Source of the DNA: an uncultured Pelagibacteraceae bacterium | GTDB taxonomy: Bacteria; Pseudomonadota; Alphaproteobacteria; Pelagibacterales; Pelagibacteraceae | NCBI GenBank assembly: GCA_902604785.1 | Contig: CACLAC010000002.1 | Location: 56,071-120,070 of the forward strand | Direction: 5' to 3' | Length of the DNA: 64,000 nucleotides | Shown: one piece after another, positions 56,410 to 64,000 of the stretch | How the letters are laid out: every line of letters starts with the position of its first letter | How positions within the stretch are numbered: the stretch's first letter is position 1 | Made by a program: the position numbers and the translations under genes | Notes under the pieces: generated by a model | Seen by the model: only the letters and a program-made list of their open reading frames with translations | What the model was told of the DNA's origin: nothing | Databases searched by the model: none

Positions 56410-57347
56410 ATTTAGTTAAAATATTTTTAATTTTACCGATAGTATATTTTTTAATATTTGAGATAATTGCACGTTTAATAGTTTTTATTTTTATTGCGAA
56501 TGCCAGTATATTTTTTTATGGTTTTAATAAAAATATCAACATAACAACCCATAGTTTTAAAAATAAAGAAATATTTGTTACAAAAATTAATGATAATGCA
56601 AGTTTTAAAATAAATAAAATAAAATCTAGCGACTCTGAAATTTGGATTTTTGGTGGATCTACTTCAAACAATGGATTTTGTGATAGCAAAAAGTTATCGT
56701 GGGTAGATTTTTTAGAAACAAAATCCAAAGTAAAAAATTTTTCAAAAAATGGCATATATTCAAATTACTCCTTAAAAATATTGGAGCATAAATTGCAATA
56801 TGAAAAACCAAACACAATTATTTGGGCAAATAAAGTAAATGAAATTTTATATTCAAAAAGACAAGCTAGCTTTAAAAATGTTATTTTAAAAAATATTCAT
56901 TCAATAAAAAAAACATTTAAAAATAATTCAGTTTTTTTTTATTTTTCTGATGAGATAGTAATAAGAGTGTTTGACAAACTTGGATTTAATATAAGGTTGG
57001 AAAATCCTAAATTAACTCCTAAAAGTTATGATTCAGCTTCAAATAATTTTTATGAAAATTCTAAGAAAGCTATACAATTAGCAAAAAAAAATAATATTTC
57101 ACAGTTTTATATTGTGTCTCTGTTTAATAAAAAAAATATTATAAATAAAGAAAATGTTTTTTTTCGATATTATGTAGATAAGGTAATTAAATTAACTAAT
57201 GAGTATAATTTTGTAAAATTTATAAATACAAAAAATTTTTTAAATGAAGATGATAGAGAAAAGTTACTTTTTTGTGATTCTATGCATCAAACATTAGAAG
57301 GTAAAATATTAACTGCAAAAATAGTTTCAAAAGCAATAAATGATTAA
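56391..57347 (+). CDS. SGNH/GDSL-like hydrolase with N-terminal TM segment
   Basis: WIFGGSTSNNGFCDSKKLSWVDFLE (block I Ser) and LLFCDSMHQTLEGKILTAKIV (DxxH) motifs. Confidence 0.72.
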   Translation: MYFKKINLVKIFLILPIVYFLIFEIIARLIVFIFIANASIFFYGFNKNINITTHSFKNKEIFVTKINDNASFKINKIKSSDSEIWIFGGSTSNNGFCDSKKLSWVDFLETKSKVKNFSKNGIYSNYSLKILEHKLQYEKPNTIIWANKVNEILYSKRQASFKNVILKNIHSIKKTFKNNSVFFYFSDEIVIRVFDKLGFNIRLENPKLTPKSYDSASNNFYENSKKAIQLAKKNNISQFYIVSLFNKKNIINKENVFFRYYVDKVIKLTNEYNFVKFINTKNFLNEDDREKLLFCDSMHQTLEGKILTAKIVSKAIND

Positions 57348-58791
57348 TCGAAAAATTATATTCTACTATGTTATATTTTCATGGATAGGACTATGGGCAT
57401 CTCTTGGATCTAATCCTTATGACTTTCTATTTATTTTTGAAAAAGAAAAAAATATTTTATTGAATTTTAATAATATGGATTTTATAAAAATTATTAATTT
57501 TATAAGATCAATCTTTATACCCATATCCTTATTAATTTCATTAGTAATATTAATTCAGTTCAGAAAAAAAAAAATTGATAAATTAATTTTTATTCTTGTT
57601 TTGATTCAAATCTCACAAATATTTTCAACTTTCTTATCTGGTCAAACTAGAATATCAGAATTAGAAAATACGATAGATCATATTGGAAGATATTACTGGA
57701 TAATTTGCTCTCTATCTCTTTTAGCTGTGTATCAAATCAGTTGCAAAATAGGAGAAGATAGCAATAAAGTTATTTTTAAAATTTCTATAATTTTTTTGAT
57801 TTTAATTACGTTTTTTTTTTCATATAAAATTTTAGCAGACTTTATATTTTTACCTTCAGAAAATTCTGTTTATCACTTATCAGTTTTTAGAGAAAATGCT
57901 TTCTTTCTTTCTCATGATATACCGAGAGTTACAGGTTTATCTAGAACAATAATATTTTTATATATATTTACAATTTTTTATAAATCAAATTTTGAAGTTT
58001 ATAACAAATATATTAAGTATCCTTTTTTAGTAATTTTAGGATCTTTAATAATTTTGTATCAATCAAAATTTGGAATTATTTCTTTTATTTTAATTAATAT
58101 AATATTTTTTTTTATTTCTAAAAATAAATTAAAATCTATTAAATTTATTTTAATTTTGTTAATTTTTCAATTTTTATTAATTTTTTCAGTCCTTGGTGTA
58201 AAGTTTTTATATAATAAATATGTAACTGATTATTATCAAATTCAAAAAATTGAAAAATATGTACTTGACAAAAATATAATTGAAAGAATTCCAGAAGCAA
58301 ACAAAAGTCAAGCAACAGTTGATGAATATAATTTTATGAGAAAATATAATCTAGATAGAAAAGATTTTTCTTTTAAAGATTATTTGGACAAAATAATTTT
58401 ATCGGGACGAATAAGATTGTGGGGAGAGGCAATTGAGTTTTCATTGGAAAGGCCATTTTTTGGCTATGGATCAATGTCGGATAGAGTATTTTTAAATGAA
58501 AGCAAATTATATAACAAAAGATTTGTTGAACCTGTTTCTAATTCTTATATCTACGCATTTTTATCCGGCGGAATACCTTCATTATTTTTAATTTTGTACT
58601 TTTGGAGTACATTGCTTTATAGGAATATTTTAAGTTTTCAAAGAAAAGCTGCATTTACTAATGAAAATAAAATAGGTTACATGCTCATTTTGTTTATCCT
58701 TTTGAGGACACTTATAGAAAATTCTATGATGATCTTTGGTATAGACTTTATTTTGTTAATACATGCAATGACAATAATTAAAAATAAATGA
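57340..58791 (+). CDS. O-antigen ligase/polymerase-like (Wzy_C) membrane protein
   Basis: 483 aa polytopic; SGRIRLWGEAIEFSLERPFFGYGSMSDRVF...SNSYIYAFLSGGIPSLFLILYF. Confidence 0.8.
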   Translation: MINRKIIFYYVIFSWIGLWASLGSNPYDFLFIFEKEKNILLNFNNMDFIKIINFIRSIFIPISLLISLVILIQFRKKKIDKLIFILVLIQISQIFSTFLSGQTRISELENTIDHIGRYYWIICSLSLLAVYQISCKIGEDSNKVIFKISIIFLILITFFFSYKILADFIFLPSENSVYHLSVFRENAFFLSHDIPRVTGLSRTIIFLYIFTIFYKSNFEVYNKYIKYPFLVILGSLIILYQSKFGIISFILINIIFFFISKNKLKSIKFILILLIFQFLLIFSVLGVKFLYNKYVTDYYQIQKIEKYVLDKNIIERIPEANKSQATVDEYNFMRKYNLDRKDFSFKDYLDKIILSGRIRLWGEAIEFSLERPFFGYGSMSDRVFLNESKLYNKRFVEPVSNSYIYAFLSGGIPSLFLILYFWSTLLYRNILSFQRKAAFTNENKIGYMLILFILLRTLIENSMMIFGIDFILLIHAMTIIKNK

Positions 58792-60203
58792 AAATTTCTA
58801 TAATTATGTGTGCTAAGGATAGTATGCCATATATTATCTCTTCAATAAAATCTTTTCAAAAGCAAAATTATAAAGATAAAGAGCTAATTGTTGTCTATTC
58901 AAAGGGTAAAGATACAACTAATCAATATTTAAATATTTTAAATGAAAAAAATATAAAGATTTACAATTTTGAAGGGTCAATTTATCAGTCTTTAAACTTT
59001 GGAGTAAAAAAAACAAGAGGAGATATAATTGGAATTTTACATTCTGATGATATTTATTTTAACACAAAAATTTTATCAAATGTTGCTAAAGTTTTTAAAA
59101 AAAAAAAAATACAAATGGTTTATACCAATGTTTTGTATTCAGAACGAAATAATTTAAAAAATATTAAAAGAGTATGGAGCAATATAGATATTAATAAGCC
59201 TTATGAATTACCTCCTCATACTGGATCTTTCATTAGCAAAGAAATATATAATAAATTTAAATATAAAACTAATTTTACTATATCTTCGGATACAGACTTT
59301 TTAATTAGAATAAAAAAACTCAAATTTAAAAATTATTATTTAAAAAATTATTCTACAATAATGAGAACAGGAGGTATAAGTACAAGTTTTAAAAGTTTTT
59401 TTGTAAAAATGGTAGAAGATATGTATATTTTTAAAAAACAAAAATATAATTTAATTACATATTTAAAAAAAATAACATTTAAAATAAACCAAATTTTTTT
59501 TTTAAAAAATATTTCTTTTTCAAGTTACCACAATGAATTAAATGATATTACAAAGATTAAACTTTTAAATATGAATAATTTTAAAAATACTCACGGTAAA
59601 ATTATATCGGCTTTAAATTTAGCATTTATATCATACAACTCAAAATTTAGAATACAGTCTCCCTATAATTTATTTTGGCCCGATGGTATATTTTCAAAAA
59701 CGATATCAAAAGATAAAAAAATACCTGGTAGAGATTTTTTTATGAAATATTTAAATTATGTAAATCAAAAACCAAAAAGATTTAATCAAATTTATGTGGT
59801 TGGAAATATAAATAAAATTTCAGAAAGCTGGCTTAAAAAAAATATTTCGCAAAATTTTATATTTCATAAACTAAAATTTGGAACTATAAAAGAAATTATA
59901 TCTTCATACAAAAAAAATTATAAAAAAAACTCACTATTAATATTAACAATACCAACGCCTAAACAGGAAATGTTAGCAAACTATATTAAAAATAAAAATA
60001 AAGACATCACCATAATATGTTTGGGAGGTAGTATTAATATTTTAAGTGGATATGAAAAGAAGACTCCAGAAATTTTAAATTTATTGAACCTTGAGTGGCT
60101 TTGGAGATTAAGGTTTGACACTGTAAGACGTATTTTAAGACTTATTGAAACATCATATCTTTTTACAAAAATGCTAATATTTAAACAAAATAAGATACAT
60201 TAA
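58788..60203 (+). CDS. Two-domain glycosyltransferase: N-terminal GT2 plus C-terminal WecG/TagA/CpsF (GT26)
   Basis: N: ISIIMCAKDSMPYIISSIKSFQKQNYKDKELIVV...RGDIIGILHSDDIY. C: LFWPDGIFSKTI...PTPKQEMLANYIKN...CLGGSINILSGYEKKTPEILNLLNLEWLWRLRFDTVRRILR. Confidence 0.88.
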   Translation: MKISIIMCAKDSMPYIISSIKSFQKQNYKDKELIVVYSKGKDTTNQYLNILNEKNIKIYNFEGSIYQSLNFGVKKTRGDIIGILHSDDIYFNTKILSNVAKVFKKKKIQMVYTNVLYSERNNLKNIKRVWSNIDINKPYELPPHTGSFISKEIYNKFKYKTNFTISSDTDFLIRIKKLKFKNYYLKNYSTIMRTGGISTSFKSFFVKMVEDMYIFKKQKYNLITYLKKITFKINQIFFLKNISFSSYHNELNDITKIKLLNMNNFKNTHGKIISALNLAFISYNSKFRIQSPYNLFWPDGIFSKTISKDKKIPGRDFFMKYLNYVNQKPKRFNQIYVVGNINKISESWLKKNISQNFIFHKLKFGTIKEIISSYKKNYKKNSLLILTIPTPKQEMLANYIKNKNKDITIICLGGSINILSGYEKKTPEILNLLNLEWLWRLRFDTVRRILRLIETSYLFTKMLIFKQNKIH

Positions 60204-61054
60204 TGAAAGAGTATTTTGCTTGGTGCTGCGAGTATAATAGTAGTAGTGGCGAAGGATTGTTAGCAAAAAAATTTTTAGATAAATATTTTAAAAGTAAGAA
60301 AGTTAAAATATTGTTGCCAAAAAAAGATTTTTTTTTAAAAAAATATGTTTATCCATACATAGGCATTCTTATACTTTGGTTTTACCATTTGAAGGGAAAA
60401 AAAATTATTTATATAAATTATTTGCCTCTTTGGAATTTTCCAATTTTTATTTTATGTCCACCTAAAACAGTTTTTGGACCAATTACAGGAAGTATCCAAA
60501 TTAATAAAATTACTAGTTTTAAATCAATTATTAGATATTTTTTATTCCCACTTTTTTACAAATTAAGTTTATTTTTTATAAATAAAAGATCTAATAAGAT
60601 TATATTTGCAACCAACATATTAAAAAAATATTTAAACAGAAATATTTTAAATAAATCATTATTGAATTTTGTTCTTTTAGATTTCAAAATTTATAAAAAT
60701 AAAACAAAGAAAAAGTATGATCTTATTGTTTATTTTAGAAAACACGAGAATAAATTTTTTAAACATCATTTCAAATTAATTAATAACTTTGTTAGAAAGA
60801 AGAAAAGAGTAATAGTAGTCGGTGATAAGCTAAATATCAAAGGTATAAATAATTTTGGTAAAGTAAATAAAATATTTCTAAAAAAATTAGTTCAAAAATC
60901 AAAATATTCACTATCAGGTGATGATAACCTTTTGTCACTATTTAACTTAGAATGTCTTAAATTTAACTTAAAAATTATTTTTAATAATAAATTAAAATTT
61001 CAAATTCCTTCTTATTTAAAAAAAAATTTCATTATTCATAACTATGAAAAATAG
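60203..61054 (+). CDS. Divergent glycosyltransferase-like protein
   Basis: 283 aa; start abuts the previous stop; FGPITGSIQ and KIIFATNILKKYL resemble GT4-type acceptor-domain features. Weak. Confidence 0.5.
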   Translation: MKEYFAWCCEYNSSSGEGLLAKKFLDKYFKSKKVKILLPKKDFFLKKYVYPYIGILILWFYHLKGKKIIYINYLPLWNFPIFILCPPKTVFGPITGSIQINKITSFKSIIRYFLFPLFYKLSLFFINKRSNKIIFATNILKKYLNRNILNKSLLNFVLLDFKIYKNKTKKKYDLIVYFRKHENKFFKHHFKLINNFVRKKKRVIVVGDKLNIKGINNFGKVNKIFLKKLVQKSKYSLSGDDNLLSLFNLECLKFNLKIIFNNKLKFQIPSYLKKNFIIHNYEK

Positions 61055-61071
61055 GATTGATAATAATATTA

Positions 61072-62208
61072 TTATTTTATCAACTGGATAAAATCTGAAA
61101 TAATTTTTTGATTATTGAATCTTTTTTTATACTCGAAGTATGATGATATTGCTAATTTTCTGTATTTGCTTTTATTTTTAAACACAGAAATTATATAATC
61201 ACCAATTTTATTTATTTTTTCATTTTTTTTAAATAATCTCCCATTTTTAGAATTGCTTACTAGATGGGGAATTCCCCCAACGTAAAAAGAGATATTAGGA
61301 ACTCCTCTTGAACTAGCTTCAATTAAAGCTAACCCATAGGCTTCAGCTTTTGAAAAGAGCAAATGAAAATGGCTTTTTAATAACTCAGATGAAATTTTTC
61401 TCTCTCCAAATTTATTGTTTTTGTCTATAAAACCTAAAAATTTTATATTTGATTTTATTTTATTATACTTTGGTTTATAGCCAATTATTGTAAGCTCAGA
61501 CTTAAAACCTTTCTGATTCAAATAATTAGTTAATTTTATCTGCTTCTCTAAACCTTTTCTTTTCCAGTCAACACTTAAAGAAATTAATTTGATTTTTTTA
61601 TGATTTCTTTTAATAATAAATTGTTTTATTTTTTTTTCTTGAACTTGTTCTTCTAAAATTGGGCCAAATTCTAAAAGTTTAATTTTTTTTTGAAATTTCT
61701 TGTATTTTCTTTTTGCTTTATTAAGTGCCCATTTACTTGAGAAAAAAATTATTTTGCATTTTTTAATTGCATTTAATTCTATAGACTTAATATCATTTAA
61801 TGATGACTTCGAAATTTTTTGTTTTTTAAAGTAATGCTGGTAGTAATCTGAGTAAAGAATATCTGTCCATAAAATAATTGGAATATCAGTTTTTAAATGT
61901 GAAACTAAAGATGAATCAAATGTTAATAAATGACTTATATTTGATATATTTTTTAATCTTTTTTCTATTTGAGAAGCATAATTTTTAGAGACTTTTGTGT
62001 TGTAAGTTTCATCAAATTTTATATTCCTAAATACTTTTAGATACTCTCTTTTAATCGCAAAAAGTTTTCTTAAGTTTTCATTAAGCTTATCTATTCTTAC
62101 AATTTTTGTTGTTTTATTTTTTTTTAAACTTGAATAAATATTTGATGGTACACCAGACCAAAATAATTTGTTATTTAAATCACTTCTAGATATTATTCCT
62201 ATTTTCAT
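61072..62208 (-). CDS. GT4-family glycosyltransferase
   Basis: LISLSVDWKRKGLEKQIKLTNYLNQKG, LFSKAEAYGLALIEASSRGVPNISFYVGGIPHLVSNSKNGRLF. Confidence 0.9.
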   Translation of the reverse strand: MKIGIISRSDLNNKLFWSGVPSNIYSSLKKNKTTKIVRIDKLNENLRKLFAIKREYLKVFRNIKFDETYNTKVSKNYASQIEKRLKNISNISHLLTFDSSLVSHLKTDIPIILWTDILYSDYYQHYFKKQKISKSSLNDIKSIELNAIKKCKIIFFSSKWALNKAKRKYKKFQKKIKLLEFGPILEEQVQEKKIKQFIIKRNHKKIKLISLSVDWKRKGLEKQIKLTNYLNQKGFKSELTIIGYKPKYNKIKSNIKFLGFIDKNNKFGERKISSELLKSHFHLLFSKAEAYGLALIEASSRGVPNISFYVGGIPHLVSNSKNGRLFKKNEKINKIGDYIISVFKNKSKYRKLAISSYFEYKKRFNNQKIISDFIQLIK

Positions 62209-63461
62209 ATTGTAATTATAGACTTGTATTTTAGTTTTAATAAGACTCTTGTTTTTTTATTAAAAATGTCAAATAAGAAAATAATTAACAAATATGTTAA
62301 TATGGTTGAATATGCGGCTCCACTAATTCCAAAAGACTGAATAAGAAAATAATTCAAAATTATATTTGCTATAGCTCCAATAAAAACATTTAAAGCATAG
62401 TATTTTTGTAAATTTTTTGAAATGTACCAATGTTCATTGGCAACTCCAAAAAATACAAAAATCAATGATATTGATAATAAAATAGTTGTTAATACGCTTT
62501 CCATGTAAATTTCACCAAAAAGAATTGAGGTAATGTATTTGCTTAATACAAAAATAAAAAAAATAAAAAGTATTGATATTTTAAATAATAATGAATTTAT
62601 TTTTATTAATTCAAATGTATAATTTTTTGAAATTAACAAAATCGGCAGATAAGAAACCATAATTATTTTTGGTATAAAATGAAACATCTCTACTATTCTC
62701 ACTGATACAGAATAAATTCCAACATCTTTTTCTGATAGTAATAAATTAATCATTACTTGATCGATTCTCATATAAATTACAATACTGATGATTGAGAGCA
62801 AAACTGGAAAACTTTTATGAATGATTTTATAAATTTTTCCAAAATCTAAATTAAATAAAAAATTTCTCTCTTTTTTAAAAAAGAAAATATTTATAAGAAA
62901 TAATGTAATTAAACTATCAATTAAAAAACAATAATAAATGTATTTTATATCAAATTCTAAATATAAAAAAAATACAATTAAGGAAAAAACTATAACCAAG
63001 CTAATCGTTTGTGATATTACAATATATTTTGATAAAGATTTTGATTCAAAATAACTAAATAATACTTCGTATGATTTAATAATTATACTAAGTCCAATAA
63101 TTATTGAATAACTTAAATAAACATTTTTGCCATGCAAATAAATTATAAATAAAATAAATATTAAATATCCAAATAAACTTGAAAAAAACCTTAGTATATA
63201 TGAATTGCTAATAATACTATTGTTGGTTTTTCTTTTGTTTTTTATTAAAATATTTGTAAGAACGGGATTAATTCCTAATGAAGATAAAGAAGTAAATAAA
63301 AAAACTAAAGCTAACAAATAATTTAAAATACCAAATTCTTGTGGACCTAAATATCTGGCTAAAAATATAAAAAGTAAAAAGTTTAAACTTGCTCTGGCAA
63401 ATTTATCAAAAACTAACCAAGAAAAATTATATTTTGTTTTTTTTGATCTAAATATTTTCAA
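62205..63461 (-). CDS. Wzx-like oligosaccharide flippase (MOP superfamily)
   Basis: 418 aa; FDKFARASLNFLLFIFLARYLGPQEFGILNYLLALVFLFTSLSSLGINPVL. Confidence 0.9.
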   Translation of the reverse strand: MKIFRSKKTKYNFSWLVFDKFARASLNFLLFIFLARYLGPQEFGILNYLLALVFLFTSLSSLGINPVLTNILIKNKRKTNNSIISNSYILRFFSSLFGYLIFILFIIYLHGKNVYLSYSIIIGLSIIIKSYEVLFSYFESKSLSKYIVISQTISLVIVFSLIVFFLYLEFDIKYIYYCFLIDSLITLFLINIFFFKKERNFLFNLDFGKIYKIIHKSFPVLLSIISIVIYMRIDQVMINLLLSEKDVGIYSVSVRIVEMFHFIPKIIMVSYLPILLISKNYTFELIKINSLLFKISILFIFFIFVLSKYITSILFGEIYMESVLTTILLSISLIFVFFGVANEHWYISKNLQKYYALNVFIGAIANIILNYFLIQSFGISGAAYSTILTYLLIIFLFDIFNKKTRVLLKLKYKSIITI

Positions 63462-64000
63462 TTAATCTTTTCCAATTTTTTTGTTTCAAATAAATAAAAA
63501 GCAACTGGTAAAAAATAAAGCATACTCAACCAATTATTAAAAAAATTTCCTGTGGGAATTAATGGCCATAGATTTATAAAAATAGCAATTAGCAAACAAT
63601 CTGACGGATTTAATTTATTTTTTTTATAAATAATTTTTTTGGTTATAGCTAAACATGTTAATATAAATACAAAAAAAATTGTTAAGAAACCAATTATTCC
63701 AGTTTCTGCTAACAATTGAAGATATGTGTTGTGAGGATGTGTAGAACATGCATAAGGTATCATTTTTTTATCCTCAACATGATTTTTGCACTCAAATCTG
63801 AAAATCTTTACTCCATGACCTATAATTGGTTTTGATTTAAACATGCTATATGCTGTTTGAAAATGAGTTTGGTGGTGAAAACTAAAAAATAATATGTTTT
63901 GTTTATTTCCTTCACTATCTTCCTTAATTAAATCATTATGGTGTTTGCCTGTAAACTGACCAAAAGTATCAATGAATATTCTTTTTGATATATTGGGATT
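63458..64000 (-). CDS. O-antigen ligase/polymerase-like (Wzy_C) protein, truncated by window edge
   Basis: Frame stays open from the track Met at 63844 to base 64000 (NPNISKRIFIDTFGQFTGKHHNDLIKEDSEGNKQNILFFSFHHQTHFQTAYSMFKSKPIIGHGVKIFR...THPHNTYLQLLAETGIIGF). Confidence 0.85.
   Translation of the reverse strand, partial: NPNISKRIFIDTFGQFTGKHHNDLIKEDSEGNKQNILFFSFHHQTHFQTAYSMFKSKPIIGHGVKIFRFECKNHVEDKKMIPYACSTHPHNTYLQLLAETGIIGFLTIFFVFILTCLAITKKIIYKKNKLNPSDCLLIAIFINLWPLIPTGNFFNNWLSMLYFLPVAFYLFETKKLEKIN

Overview
The window is a compact, very AT-rich alphaproteobacterial chromosome segment. Gene content and order look like SAR11/Pelagibacterales (inference; no search was run). From 1 to about 49.8 kb it is mostly dense core genome: partial prxQ/bcp, tRNA-Leu, nadA-nadC, ppdK, glyS-glyQ, an S49 protease, ispB, pdxH, aroC, dxs, ispA, xseB, tsaC/sua5, an ABC-2 exporter, tRNA-Arg, rluD, rpoH, purA, thiD, glmM, folP, ftsH, tilS, cpoB-pal-tolB-tolA-tolR-tolQ, a phage-type RuvC-like resolvase, yebC, ymdB, a 5-FTHF cyclo-ligase, zapA, tkt-gap-pgk-fba(class I)-thiE-efp-suhB-rpmE-trcR-rpsU and tRNA-fMet. 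Next come an SxtI/SxtJ/SxtK-like carbamoyltransferase trio, pntB-pntA2-pntA1, rpmJ, an SDR epimerase and a lone 5S rRNA gene. From about 49.87 kb to the end is a surface-polysaccharide island: GDP-fucose synthesis, several glycosyltransferases, Wzx, two Wzy/ligase-like proteins and an SGNH protein. Main points of interest: (1) an unlinked 5S gene with an apparent promoter of its own, followed 11 nt later by a protein start codon, at the island edge; (2) the SxtI/J/K-like trio, whose SxtK-like 49-aa ORF is missing from the supplied ORF track, ending 3 bp from tRNA-fMet; (3) a phage-like RuvC at the ruvC locus with no ruvA, ruvB or ybgC beside it; (4) three convergent gene pairs whose stop codons overlap in exactly one TTAA; (5) a GT2-WecG/TagA fusion glycosyltransferase. 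I saw no CRISPR array, transposase or integrase.
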